From positions 383,501-447,500 of the forward strand of contig CAJNDS010001680.1 of NCBI GenBank assembly GCA_905221605.1: a stretch of DNA of 64,000 bases, given 5' to 3'. Of this stretch, positions 29,891-40,663 are shown piece after piece. The position numbers were made by a program, and so were the translations under genes. Position 1 is the stretch's first letter. Each line of letters begins with the position of its first letter. Under the pieces are notes generated by a model. That model was not told where the DNA came from. It saw nothing but the letters and a program-made list of their open reading frames with translations, and searched no databases. The DNA comes from Symbiodinium natans. Its lineage: Eukaryota; Sar; Dinophyceae; Suessiales; Symbiodiniaceae.

Positions 29891-30503
29891 GTCCTAGGTT
29901 TCTGTGGGCTTGGGGCCTTTCAGGGGTGGGAAGAAGCCAGAAAACACCCTAGGACAATGTCCTAGGTTTCTGTGGGCTTGGGGCCTTTCAGGGGTGGGAA
30001 AAAGCCAGAAAACACCCTAGGACAATGTCCTAGGTTTCTGGTGCTTGGGGCCTTTCAGGGGAGGGAAGAAGCCAGAAAACACCCTAGGACAATGTACTAG
30101 GTTTCTGGTGCTTGGGGCCTTTCAGGGGTGGGAAGAAGCCAGAAAACACCCTAGGACAATGTCCTAGGTTTCTGGGGCTTGGGGCCTTTCAGGGGTGGGA
30201 AGAAGCCAGAAGACACCCTAGGACAATGTCCTAGGTTTCTGTGGGCTTGGGGCCTTGCAGGGGTGGGAAAAAGCCAGAAAACACCCTAGGACAATGTCCT
30301 AGGTTTCTGGGGCTTGGGGCCTTTCAGGGGTGGGAAGAAGCCAGAAAACACCTAGGACAATGTCCTAGGTTTCTGTGGGCTTGGGGCCTTTCAGGGGTGG
30401 GAAGAAGCCGGAAAACACCCTAGGACAATGTCCTAGGTTTCTGGGGCTTGGGGCCTTTCAGGCGTGGGAAGAAGCCAGAAAACAGCCTAGGACAATGTCC
30501 CAG
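29891..30503. repeat. Minisatellite, 66-68-bp unit, nine copies
   Basis: Unit starts follow at 29891, 29959, 30027, 30094, 30161, 30228, 30296, 30362 and 30430. Each junction carries CCTAGGACAATGTCCTAGG, a 19-bp palindrome with one central mismatch. Units contain GGGCCTTTCAGGGGTGGG and AAGCCAGAAAACACC. Copies differ by a few bases and by 1-2 bp indels. Open frames across it (GLSGVGRS repeats) are repeat-driven. Confidence 0.93.
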
Positions 30504-30599
30504 GGCTGAAAGCCTCCAAGCCATTACAAAAGTCTAAGCCCAAACCCCAACCCAAAACAACACCTTCAACCGACAGCAGGCAGCCGACGTCGTGGACGA

Positions 30600-30735
30600 C
30601 CCCGTTTCCACGGGGGTAATTTTAATGGTGACGGTTTCCGGGTGTTTAAAAAAAGGGGCGGCCCCACCCAACCCCTCACGGAGGTAGTATAAAATATTTT
30701 TTTTTATTTATTTAAATGTCCGCATATTAAAAAAT
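30600..30735. repeat. Right flanking direct repeat of the 68-bp array
   Basis: Counterpart of 29595-29715: GAGGTAGTATAAAATAT, TTTATTTAAATGTCCGC. Confidence 0.5.
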
Positions 30736-30801
30736 AGGCACCGTATAGGAACCCCTGTAATTAATAGGGGTACAAGGACCCTTTGGGGAAGATTAGCAAG
30801 A

Positions 30802-31020
30802 GGTGTGACAACAGCGGTTGGCCGCAAGACCCGACGCGGCATTTCGAAAGCACTCTGCGAGCTCTGTCAACAAACTCAGCAGCTTCCCATGACTATAAGT
30901 CGTCTGGGCATGATCGTTGTGTTTTCGCAGCCCTTGAGCGCACCCAGAAGCGCTCCCAAGGACCCAGAGTTGGCCCTCATTCCGTTTTTAAGGGTTCAGG
31001 CTTCCTTATCAGCCCCTTAG
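30802..31020 (+). CDS. Coding segment of about 72 codons
   Basis: Possible acceptor AGCAAGAG before GTG 30802. The frame reads TTAVGRKTRRGISKALCELC then QQTQQLPMTISRLGMIVVFS and ends at TAG 31018. A second frame (30783-31076) is open too. There are no ITS within. Probably a terminal exon; no family recognised. Confidence 0.42.
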   Translation, partial: GVTTAVGRKTRRGISKALCELCQQTQQLPMTISRLGMIVVFSQPLSAPRSAPKDPELALIPFLRVQASLSAP

Positions 31021-31339
31021 AAACCAAAGCTTTTTTTAGTTCCTGGGTTACTCTTGGGCCTAGTTCCTCAATCTGAAGCATACGCCGAAATGCCCCAGAC
31101 AAACCCAACAAACTTTGGAACCTTCAGTGCTTTACACGTCCCTGCCATGCGACCCCCGCACTTCGAAGTTAGGGTTCAGGGTTTAGGGTTTTGGGTTTTG
31201 GGTTTTGGGTTTGGTGACAGGCAGCATGCATCCGGAATGAAAAGGAGCGCAAGCTGTTGAATGGGCATCTCAGCTGCATCCATGAGGCATGTTCCCCGGT
31301 ACGATTTCCGACGTGCCTGCTCAATCACCCCACAAAGGT

Positions 31340-31498
31340 AATCCCCTACCCCCTAATATCAACCCCCCCCCCCTACCACCTAATATTGAATCCTTACCAC
31401 CTAATATTGAATACTCCCCGCACACTCGATATTATAGCGATATGGGGAGTCTTCAATATATGAGAGGGGTAGGGGGGGCTCAATATTTGGGGGATTGG
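31340..31498. repeat. Fold-back element rich in CCTAATATTGAA
   Basis: Left AATCCCCTACCCCCTAATAT, right reverse complement CCAATCCCCCAAATATTGAG. Two tandem CCACCTAATATTGAAT units in the left arm and ATATTATAGCGATAT at the centre. Confidence 0.6.
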
Positions 31499-31589
31499 CT
31501 ACTAAGGCCCCTGGGATGTTCCAAGTCTTGCCTTTCCTGGGCTGAGGAGGATATCCAGGAATCTTCATCAGATTAACGGCTGGAGAGGG

Positions 31590-31800
31590 GCCAACCAAGA
31601 CTGAAGAAGACTGCCCAAAACATGAAAGATGATAATCCCTATTTTGCCTTCATACAAGGAAGAATGATATGATAAGACTACCCAAAACATGAAAGAGGAT
31701 AATCCCTCTCTTGCCTTTCTACAAGGAAGCATATGTCTTCTTGTTTGGGGGGGGATTCTTTAAGCACATAGTAGTAACCCCAAAACCCCAGCACCCCAAG
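31590..31800. repeat. Dispersed repeat family L, two tandem units
   Basis: Two 70-bp units with AAAACATGAAAGAnGATAAT, CCCT, TTGCC and CAAGGAAG. Related units lie at 40203 and 40340. Confidence 0.6.
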
Positions 31801-32239
31801 ACCCCAGCAGTAGAAGATTTGGATGCCGAGGACTTACAAGAAGAAGTCCCAGGAAGACTACCTCATGATGCACATGGGGCCCGGGGCCCCGCCTTTGGCG
31901 CTTGAGGAGCGGCTTGCGACAGCGGTTTTTTCGGAGCTGTGAAGCCTTTGAGGGTTTAGGGTTTAGGGTTTAGGGTGGCCTGGCGGGCATCAGTTTGATG
32001 CATGGCTGTGCTTAGACCTCTAGCATTCCAAAACCGGTAGTTTTGGGGGGACGGGAGGGGGGGGAGGGGTGCTGTGGGTTTAGGGTTAGTAAGGGTTCAA
32101 AGACCTAGGGTTCAGAGGGTTCAGGGAGTTAAGGCTTCAAACTCTACCTATCCAACCTGGCACAGCTGTTCCCGGAACCGTTAGTTCTCGAGTGCTCCAT
32201 ATACCAAAACGGGGTTAGTTCTACATGGTGGGCCCTTTG

Positions 32240-32315
32240 TTTTCACCCTAAACCCTAAACTCTAAACCCTAAACTCTAAACCCTATAAACCCTAAGCCCT
32301 AACCGCGCTCCTTTT
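32240..32315. repeat. ITS (CCCTAAA/CTCTAAA)n
   Basis: About eight degenerate C-strand units upstream of the exon at 32350. Confidence 0.85.
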
Positions 32316-32349
32316 TTTGGTACCTAAACTAACAGTGCAAAATGTTCAG

Positions 32350-32453
32350 GATCGAGTCCCAGAACAAGGGAGCTTCCCCATTCACCTCGAAAGCTCCGAG
32401 GCTAACCAAAGCGCACCTGGCGAAGGCCTGTCCGGGTGGGGGGCAGACATGGG
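32350..32453 (+). CDS. 104-bp exon with telomere-repeat donor
   Basis: Acceptor CAAAATGTTCAG (ends 32349), 34 codons DRVPEQGSFPIHLESSEANQ then SAPGEGLSGWGADMG, donor GTTTAGGGTTTAGGG at 32454 opening a seven-unit T array. No stop, good codon bias. No family recognised. Confidence 0.58.
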
Positions 32454-32503
32454 GTTTAGGGTTTAGGGTTTAGGGTTTAGGGTTTAGGGTTTAGGGTTTA
32501 GGG
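32454..32503. repeat. Interstitial telomeric array (TTTAGGG)7
   Basis: Begins at the exon boundary of 32350-32453. Confidence 0.96.
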
Positions 32504-33537
32504 CTTACTTAGTGCTCACTAGTTCGGTTTCATGAGAGTACCTTTAGATCTTTCAACTTTCTCATACTCTATAGTGTCATTCCCGAAGCGTGGGCCGAGA
32601 AGTTGCGTCGCCTGCTCTAGTCCTTCTGTCAAGAGTGCAGGGGGATTGGGAGCCCTAAACCCTAAACCCCAAACCCTAAACCCTAAACCGACGAGTACAG
32701 GGGGCTTGCAGGGCGGCCTTGGGGGGAATCATCGAGGCGGGCGAAGTCTCTTGGAAAAGGGGGGCTTACTTAGTAGGTGCATGGGTAGGGTTTAGTAAAC
32801 CTTCAAGTAAGGGCCCGGACCCTCCCCAAACCCTCCCAAAAAGCGGTACCTCCAAAATATTCCTAAGAGTTTGAGTTTATTGGGGGGGGAACCTGGGAAG
32901 GGTTTAGGGTTCAGGGTTAGGGTTTCAGATCTAGGGGTTAGGACACTGGTACCCCTTTTTTTTCCGTTTTCGTTTTGGGGTTCGGTTTTAGGTAGCCGTT
33001 GTTTCCCTCTTCAGGGGTTGGTATTCCTTGTATGAAACCCCGTGAAGCAGCAAAAGAAGCACCCTTCTGCTCTTGGCTTGGCTAGGGAGCCCAGGTAAAG
33101 GCAAGTGTTGTGGGTACTTCAGGGATCCACGTACTTGAGGGCTCATGAAATTAAAAGTCGAGGAGGTTTTTACACGTAGAACTGGTTATGGCCTTATTGT
33201 GGAACTTTTAAACCCTACATGAAACCCTAAACCCTAAAGCCCAAACCGTTTAGGGTTTAGGGTCAGGGTTCAGGGTTCAGGGTTTACGGTTTGGTTTGTC
33301 CCGCAGCTGTTCGAGATGCGCTTTGTTTATCATTACGATCTGCAGTTTGGGTTGCGCCCCTCCTTGCTGCATGCTGCACACCCCCCCCCCCCCCCATATT
33401 CGATGTAGCTCAAGTTCCAGGCTTTTGTATGACATGCTTCAGACCAGCCGTCTGCCAGGCAAAGGCAAAGGAAAGAGCGGCAGCAGGACATCAGATTGGG
33501 ATTCTCATCAACGAGAGATCCATTATGTCGATCGGTT

Positions 33538-33608
33538 TAGGGTTTAGGGTTTAGGGTTAGGGTTTAGGGTTTAGGGTTTAGGGTTTAGGGTTTAGGGTTT
33601 AGGGTTTA
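33538..33608. repeat. Interstitial telomeric array (TTTAGGG)10
   Basis: Clean array. A second T tract at 33731-33760 follows the motif GCCCGGATGCAAAAGGG. Confidence 0.95.
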
Positions 33609-33949
33609 TGAATAGCTTGAGGGATCCCTGCTTCTCTTGAAAACCTTGAGATGGTTGCTCCAATTATCAGATGCAAGTCACTGCGATTTCCTGACCATTC
33701 CCGGCCGACTCCCCAAGCCCGGATGCAAAAGGGTTTAGGGTTTAGGGTTTAGGGTTTAGGGCCGTAGGAACCTCAAAGAAGCAACCTGCAAGCAGGACAG
33801 CCCTCAAGCTGAAAGGGGCAAGTTTGCACTAACAGCCCTGAACCCTGAACGCTAAACCCTAAACCCTAAACCCTAGGGCTCGTTCTGCTCAACTCGGCTT
33901 GGGTGCTTAAAGCAATTCGCGCTGCCGTTCCGAGGATCTCTCGGGAGGA

Positions 33950-34052
33950 TTTGGGGGTGTACGATAATCGGGGTACCTTATTTACAGGAGATCCTACTGT
34001 TTGGGGATCTATACTCGGGTACCCTTACTTTCGTAAGCCCCCATCTCGGCGC
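33950..34052. repeat. Fold-back element, family E
   Basis: Left TTTGGGGGTGTACGATAATC, right reverse complement GATGGGGGCTTACGAAAGTA; both arms hold GGGTACC. Confidence 0.6.
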
Positions 34053-34099
34053 TCTTCAGTCTTCGGCTTCACTCTATTGACCTACCACCTTCCTTCCTA

Positions 34100-34515
34100 A
34101 GATTGCGAGCCAGGTTAGATCATGTAATGAAGCCTTGGGCGGTTTAGGGTTGAGGGTTTGCCGTAAGCCCTCACCGGGAGGCCCGGCCGGCAGAACCCTG
34201 AGCTTCGAGTTTTAAGGGGCTCTTAGGCGTGTTTTCCCATCCCATTGTAGGGGCTCTTGGGGCTTGTTTTTTCAACCGCAGATGGGGATCGAAGCCCCTG
34301 AACTCTAACAAGCTTGAGTAGAACCCTAAACCCTTAACCCTAAACCCTAAACCCTAAACCCTTAGGGTATAGCGTTTAGACCTACTTTGGCCAGGATCTG
34401 CAGAGCGCTTGAAGAACCCATCCTCTTTGCAGCTGGGCTGGAAGTTTAGGGTTTAGTGTTTAGGGTTAGGGTTTAGGGTTTAGGGTTTAGGGTTTAGGGT
34501 TTAGGATTAGAAGCA
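34100..34515. other. ITS-containing DNA without supported gene
   Basis: C tract at 34322-34372 and T tract at 34443-34507 around unassigned sequence. Confidence 0.55.
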
Positions 34516-34603
34516 CCTACAAGGAGGGGCCCCCTGACTCTAGGGACTTAAAACCTCAGTTAGGATCCTTGTACCCCAACTTGTAGCTAGGGGACCCCTC
34601 CTT
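34516..34603. repeat. Fold-back element, single copy
   Basis: Left CACCTACAAGGAGGGGCCCC, right reverse complement CCACGCAAGGAGGGGTCCCC. Confidence 0.5.
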
Positions 34604-34872
34604 GCGTGGGGAATCTCTGCAGAGCTTTCTTGTGGGATCCGGAAACATCGCAACACCCACGAGTTAAGCTTGCTCCACCGGAGATCATGGAAGCGGGTGT
34701 CTTCCTTAAGCCCAGAACCCTAAACCCTTTACTAAACCCTAACCCTAAACCCTAAACCCTAAACCCTAGACTGTACTAGTCCGATTGTAGTACCGAAGGA
34801 CTGCTTCTTGCAGACCCAAACCTTAGCGCCTACCGCCAGCCTAAGCTGAGCAACTCCCAGACTACGTATTAT

Positions 34873-34975
34873 AGTCGGAATAATTGCTAGTAGTGTTTCC
34901 TTATAGTCCCTATATCATTCTACTATAATAGTTCCCAACCCCTATTCTAATTATTAAGGCCCTTACATAAAGCCG
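34873..34975 (+). repeat. Dispersed repeat family I, forward copy
   Basis: Begins TCGGAATAATTGCTAGTAGT and ends CCCTATTCTAATTATTAAGG. The reverse complement of 43301-43412 aligns along about 100 bp. Confidence 0.6.
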
Positions 34976-34979
34976 GCTA

Positions 34980-35640
34980 CAAAGCCCCAAACACCTCCAA
35001 AGCCCATCGTTTGCGGTTCAGAGACGCCCCAACACACACCCTCAAATGAGGACAGAAGGGAATCTGGCCCGCCTGGCTGTACACCAGAAGAGCACTGGAA
35101 AGGACGATGCGTTTGTTTTGTCTAAGGTGGCTTCCTAAACCCCTGAGTTTTTCCGTGCTTCTCTTATTTGCTCGTAAGTTTTGTTGAACACTGGCATTGC
35201 CATCTACGCCCCAAGCTCAGTAAAAACAACCCTGAAATGGGGTTAGGTCAAAGAGTCAAAGCTGGATGCTGAAACCGCATTCGACCAAAGCCTCATTACA
35301 ACTGTTGCGGGAGCCCCAGCTCTATAAAAGGGTTTAGGGTTTAGGGTTTCGGGTTTGGGGTTTGGGGTTTAGGGTTTAGGGTTTCTGAACCCAACAAGTC
35401 CCCGGTATTTTCGAGGGGAAGCCTCGAACTTACTTGAGCTATAAGCATGACTAGGAATATGAATCATCTTAGGCTTTGTTGTGTTTGGAACATGTTTGTT
35501 TTTCTGCCTCTTGCTTTCTGCTTTTCTTTTTCGCTTTCGGTGGGTTAAGGGTTTCGGGTTTAGGTTTTTGGTTTTAATGTTCAGGCCCGAAAACCCTAAA
35601 CCCTAACATTCAAAACTCTAGGCCCTAAACCCCAAAGGGC
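34980..35640. other. Mostly unique DNA, no gene recognised
   Basis: A T tract at 35330-35385 and a few C units near 35590; nothing else supportable. Confidence 0.5.
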
Positions 35641-35648
35641 TACGAAGC

Positions 35649-35679
35649 ATCCAACAGCAACAACAACAGCAACAACAGC

Positions 35680-35731
<52 letters not shown>

Positions 35732-35735
35732 ACAA
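35649..35735. repeat. (CAA/CAG)n tract
   Basis: About 29 CAA/CAG codons. It would encode polyglutamine in one frame but is not within a supported ORF. Confidence 0.92.
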
Positions 35736-35974
35736 ATTCCCAACAAAACCGTACAGGACCAGATAACCCCACATGTCTACGTTCTTAGAGCAGCGAGTGC
35801 GCGCACGTTGTCATCGGTGTAGTTGCCGGCGGGTAATCGGAGCGGTGGCGCGATCGGAGCGGACGGAGCGGACGGACGGGTGGACGAGGGGACGGCACCA
35901 CGGCATTACACACCACTGCCTTGCGCTGCTTCGCGTCTCGCTCCACGGTCTCAGGCAACCGAGGGGCACCAAAG

Positions 35975-36060
35975 GATGCAGTTCCGGAAGGTTCGGCCAG
36001 CTGAGCTCGGCATGCTTCTGGATGACAATCTGCAAGCCAAGGGCTCCCGTCGAGCGAGCG
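35975..36060 (+). CDS. Possible exon before a (GT)/(GTTT) intron
   Basis: + frame: MQFRKVRPAELGMLLDDNLQ then AKGSRRASE, with GTGTGTGTG as donor at about 36064. The minus frame (QIVIQKHAELSWPNLPELHP) is also open, so strand is uncertain. Confidence 0.32.
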
Positions 36061-36063
36061 AGA

Positions 36064-36205
36064 GTGTGTGTGTGTGTGTGTTTGTTTGTTTGTTTGTTTG
36101 TTTGTTTGTTTGTTTGTTTGTTTGTTTGTTTGTTTGTTTGTTTGTGTGTTTGTGTGTTTGTGTGTTTGTGTGTTTGTATGTTTGTTTGTTTGTTTTTTTG
36201 TGTGT
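36064..36205. repeat. (GT)n and (GTTT)n microsatellite
   Basis: About 30 tetranucleotides. The C/V/F/L-rich ORFs across it are repeat-driven. Confidence 0.95.
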
Positions 36206-36227
36206 TAACCCTAAAGCCCTAAGAAGC

Positions 36228-36712
36228 CCGAAAAGCCCTACAATAGCCCTAAAGCCCTAAACCCTAAACCCCTAAATCCTAAAGCCCTAAAAGCCTAAAG
36301 CCCTCAGAACTAAACCCTAAACCCTGAGCCCTACACCCTAAAGCCCTACAATAGCCCCAAAGCCCTAAAGCCCTAAACCCTAAACCCCTAAACCCTAAAA
36401 GCCGAAACCCAAAACCCCAAACCCTAAACCCCTAAAGCCCTAAACCCCTAAAGCCCTAAACCCTAAACCCTAAACCCCTAAACCCCTAAAGCCCTAAACC
36501 ACTAAACCCCTGAACCCCTAAAGCCCTAAACCCCTAAACCCCTAAAGCCCTAAACCCCTAAACCCCTAAACCCCTAAACCCCTAAACCCCTAAACCCCTA
36601 AACCCCTAAACCCCTAAACCCCTAAACCCCTAAACCCCTAAGCCCTAAAGCCCTAAAACCCAAAACCCCAAACCCTAAACCCCTAAACCCTCTAAAGCCC
36701 TAAAAGCCTTAC
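36228..36712. repeat. Large mixed C-strand block (CCCTAAA, CCCCTAAA, CCCTAAAG)
   Basis: Nearly 490 bp of CCCTAAA-like units with spacer changes, including a run of CCCCTAAA at 36540-36640. Confidence 0.93.
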
Positions 36713-36779
36713 CAGCGGAGTTGCAGGAGCCAAGGGCCGCCTCCGAGGCTGGGCGGCGGCGCTTTAGGAGCTTCTCAAG

Positions 36780-38330
36780 AGCCGCGTGTAGGGTTGAGGG
36801 TTGAGGGTTGAGGGTTGAGGGTTTAGGGTTTAGGGTTTAGGGTTTAGGGTTTGGGATCCTGGCAGCATAATATGAGCCCGGATGCAAGAAAACAACAACA
36901 AAAACAAGAAGAGGAGAAGCATAGACCTGCACCTCAAACTCCCAGAGCCTTTGTACACCCTAGAAGCTTTGAGGCCTAGAGTCCCTAAAGCTCCTCCACT
37001 TAACGCCCCCAAAATCATACGTAAACCAAGATCATCAAAGCCCTAAAATCCTCACCCAAAGAAGAATCCATCCGCCCCCTAATCCCTCAACCCTAAACCC
37101 TAAACCCCCCCACAAGAAATCAGATCTCGCGCAGCCGCTCTGCCGGGGCGCTCCAGCAGGCTGGTCTTGCAGTTTTCAGGCACCCTAAGCCCGGCAAACC
37201 CTATACCTTAAACCCAGGGTGCGGGTTTTCGGGCTCCCGAAGTATAATCTGCTAGGCACCCAAAAGGGGCAATTCAATACGATCGAGAAGCTTGGTGCTT
37301 GTGGAAGTTGGGTTTTGGGTTTAGGGCTGAATTAGGGTTTCTAGAGACCAGAGGGTTCATAAAGGGGATGAGGCCTATTATTTACTAAGCAAGGTATGAG
37401 AGCAGACGATTAGCTTCGACTCTGCAAAAGCAAGATGTTCGACCGGGACTGAGTTTTCTACTACCCCCGTCTATACTACCTTCCGTAGAAACCCTTAAAT
37501 AACCTTGAAAGGGCTTAGCTGTCCATAAATAAACTTAGTTACGGGGGGAACCTTAGGGGGGGTAGCATAGAGGGAGACTTTAGAGTTTAGGGTTTAAGGG
37601 TTTAGGGTTTGGGGTTTATGTTTTCGGGTGCGGGGTTTAGTTTAGAGTCTAGGGTTTAGGGTTCATGGTTTACAGTACCCATGAGTACCTTAAATCCACC
37701 TTCATGTCACCCGGCCTTACAAGTACTCGGTAGGCCCTTGGGGCAATTTATATTTTCCCCTATGCACCTTAAGAGCACTAGATTGTTTTTCAGGGGGCCT
37801 TAAGGTCACCCTAAACCATATAAACCCTACAAACCCTATAAACCCTATAAACCTTTTAAACCCTAAAACCCCTATAAACCTATAAACCCTACAAACCCGA
37901 CAAGCCCTCTGAACCCTCGACCCTATACCCGGGTGAGAAGGAGTGTAATGATCCCTTAAGTAGGTGCCTACGAACACTCCCTAAAACCTAAAGCCCAAAA
38001 CCCCAAGACCTGAGCCCTAAACCTGCTTTTCAGAGGTCTTCAAGGGCCATCCTAGATGAAGCCCCGGTTCTCTACATGAGGGGTACCGGCTTTGGCCTTG
38101 AGTCCCCGCCAATTCGGGGTTTAGGGTTGTGAGGGTCTTTTAGGGTTTAGGGTTTAGGGTTATTAGGGTTTAGGGTTTAGGGTTTAGGGCTCAGCAAGTC
38201 CGTCAGGTTATGCCGAAGGTGCCGGAGGCCGCCTGCAACCGGGAGGGGGGGGGGGAATGGGGGCAAGGGGGCGAGGGGAGGAGATGGGTTCTGGTCTTTA
38301 GGCTGTTCTTTGTAGGTTCTGGAGGGTTTG
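36780..38330. other. ITS/fold-back mosaic, no gene recognised
   Basis: TTGAGGG/TTTAGGG tract at 36787-36855; AGCCCGGATGCAAG at 36866; an imperfect fold-back at 37456-37580 (TACTACCCCC...GGGGGGGTAGCATA); CCCTATAAA variants at 37815-37905; T tracts at 38120-38190. Confidence 0.55.
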
Positions 38331-38382
38331 CATTTTCATGGGGGGCTTCCCTAGAATGTGAAAAGGTCGACAGGGCTGTGGT

Positions 38383-38622
38383 TCAGTAGGTTGTCCAAGA
38401 TTTCAAATTTCTCAGGGCAAGACACGCGGAGTAAGGCAAGCTCATGTCGCAGTATGCTCTGTAGGTCTGACCACCCTGAAGCAGTATTGAAGGGATAGCG
38501 GCGTGATGCGAGAGTCGGTCAAAGCTACGACGGGAGCCCGTCTTATCAGACACCTCCTTAGACAACATGCGCGAACCTGTCAAGTCTGACGTCCTGAACT
38601 GCTCCTTCTTTTCCGTGTGCCC
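38383..38622 (-). CDS. Terminal exon-like ORF, minus strand, about 79 codons
   Basis: Minus frame open from the telomere tract at 38622 to TGA at 38383: EKKEQFRTSDLTGSRMLSKE then VSDKTGSRRSFDRLSHHAAI. Balanced residue mix, no ITS inside. An AG (CGGAAAAG, near 38610) could be the acceptor. No family recognised. Confidence 0.45.
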   Translation of the reverse strand, partial: GHTEKKEQFRTSDLTGSRMLSKEVSDKTGSRRSFDRLSHHAAIPSILLQGGQTYRAYCDMSLPYSACLALRNLKSWTTY

Positions 38623-38690
38623 TAAACCCGAAACCCTAAACCCTAAACCCTAAACCCTAAACCCTAAACCCTAAACCCTAAACCCCCAAC
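38622..38690. repeat. Interstitial telomeric array (CCCTAAA)n
   Basis: About nine units. Confidence 0.95.
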
Positions 38691-39049
38691 CCTTTCTTTG
38701 ACAGGACCCGGTGCTGGCCGTACTCATGAATGGTCCACCGCTCTACTCACCTGCCTTGTGCACACGTGCCCGGGGCCAAGGTATGGACAGCTACCCAAGA
38801 CTTGAAGGAACAACTGTTGCATGATAAATGGTGTTGGGTGTTGGGGTTAGGGGGTCCTGGGTTAAAAGGGTTTACGGTTTAGGTAAGGGGGAACTGTGCT
38901 TCCCTAATGAATTTTGAAAGACTGATTGATACGGTTCACGATTCCTGGGTAGTTATAAGTAGGGTAAACGGCCTGGATGTACATGGGTTAACGGTTAGAG
39001 GCACCCGAAATCAAGGTGTTTATCACAGTTGCACTACCTAGGTGGTGGT

Positions 39050-39160
39050 TCTCCGGAAAATGGGGTACCCCGGATATCCCCCAAACTACTATCATCCTGC
39101 TCGAAGCAACCCCAAAAAAAGGGCACCCCTGTTTTCGGAAACCCCGATATCGCTACTGAA
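39050..39160. repeat. Fold-back element, family E-like
   Basis: Left TCTCCGGAAAATGGGGTACC, right reverse complement GGGTTTCCGAAAACAGGGGTGCC. Confidence 0.5.
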
Positions 39161-39309
39161 CCTTCAAGCAGGGTCGACGACAGACACCCTAAACCCCAAA
39201 TCCTAAACCCTAAACACTAAACCCTAAAGCCCCTAGGATGCTTGAAGGTTCGCTTAGAGAAACGCAAGTCCCTGCATGGCGGCCCGTTTGCATGCCTCAG
39301 CCTGAACCC

Positions 39310-39520
39310 ATCAGGGTTTAGGGTTTTAGGGTTTTAGGGCTTTAGGGTTTTAGGGTTTTAGGGTTTTAGGGTTTTGGGGTTTTGGGGTTTTAGGGTTTTG
39401 GGTTTTTAGGGTTTTAGGGTCTTAGGGTTTTGGGGTTTTGGGGTTTTGGGGTTTTAGGGTTTTAGGGTTTTAGGGTTGTAGGGTTTTGGGGTTTTGGGGT
39501 TTAGTCTAGGGTTTAGGGTA
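39310..39520. repeat. ITS block of TTTTAGGG and TTTTGGGG octamers
   Basis: About 25 octamers. TTTTAGGG is the Chlamydomonas-type and TTTTGGGG the hypotrich-type telomere unit; here both occur in one block. Confidence 0.93.
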
Positions 39521-39689
39521 GCACCCTTAACTCCCTGACGAGGCCACATTTTTTGCGGCCTGCAAATTAAAAAGTAATATGTTATGTAAGAAGTAAATCA
39601 AAACACAAAAACAGATATAAGAATACATGTCCCCAAAGGCGCGGCAATAAAGCTAAACTCGTCTCACCGCCACCCCCTACCCACCCAAA

Positions 39690-39917
39690 CCCCAAGCCCG
39701 AAGCCCTAAACCCTGAACCCCAAACCCCAAACCCCAAACCACAAACCCTAAACCCCTAAACCCCTAGACCCTAGCCCCAACCCGTAAGCTCTAAGCCCTA
39801 AGCCCTAAGCCCTAAGCCCTAAGCCCTAAGCCCTAAACCCTAAACCCTAAACCCTAAACCCTAAACCCTAAACCCTAAACCCTAAACCCTAAACCCTAAA
39901 CCCTAAACCCTAAACCC
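39690..39917. repeat. ITS block, CCCCAAA, CCCTAAG, then (CCCTAAA)13
   Basis: Variant units are grouped: AACCCCA first, then AGCCCTA, then clean CCCTAAA. The following 39918-40043 is open in one + frame (DASGRLRRSPPRFRGTSIFC) before a T tract. Confidence 0.93.
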
Positions 39918-40135
39918 TTGCCGAGGCATGTCAGGTCTTGCAGTGAAGATGCTTCAGGACGCCTGAGGAGGAGCCCTCCGAGATTCCGAGGAACCAGCAT
40001 CTTCTGCCGCCGCACGATGGGCTGCGAGGGCTCCCTAGATCTTAGGGTTTAGGGTTTAGGGCTTAGGGCTTAGGGGTTAGGGGTTAGGGTTTAGGGTTTG
40101 GGGTTTGGGGCTTGGGGTTTAGGGTTTAGGGTTTA

Positions 40136-40450
40136 GGGTGCTCCTTCATAGGGAAGAAAGTACCCCCGATTATAATCCCTATAACTACCATTTGCTTAAA
40201 AAACCCCAAATATAGATGAAAAAAGATAATCCCTATATTACCCGTCTAAGGAAGAACATTTGTTGTTATTATTATGTTTTTGTTGGGGGGGGGGGGGTGT
40301 CTTGCAATTGGTAGTTATCGATTACCATTTCCTTAAGAAGCCGAAAAGAATATCTAAGATAATGATCCCTTTTTTGCCCTCTCATCAGGAAGACTCTTGT
40401 GTTTTTGGGGCTTCTTCAGCAATTAGTAGTCGGGGGGTTTGGCAGGAAAG
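40136..40450. repeat. Dispersed repeat family L
   Basis: Units at 40203 (GATGAAAAAAGATAATCCCT) and 40340 resemble 31617 and 31686; includes a 12-G run and GTACCCCCGATTATAATCCC. Confidence 0.5.
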
Positions 40451-40663
40451 GCGTACTCGGAAGCCTTTTTTCACTTAGGAAGTATGGGTAGTAAATTGGG
40501 TTTCTAGGGGATACGATGTCGACTCACTAAGTCAAAAGAGCTTCCAGGGAATGGGCTTTAGGATTTAGGGTTTAGGGCTTAGGGTTTAGGACTCTGGGTT
40601 CGCTTTGGCAGCCTTTTGACAGCAGGATGGTTGATTCAGAGTTGTTGGACAGCGAGGAAAGGT

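Noticed and set aside
29716-30423. Repeat protein in the 68-bp array.
   Set aside because: Unit length varies 66-68 bp, so the frame breaks repeatedly.
35773-36260. 149- and 145-codon ORFs ending in C/V/F/L repeats.
   Set aside because: The second half is (GT)n/(GTTT)n; only the short upstream part is a candidate exon.
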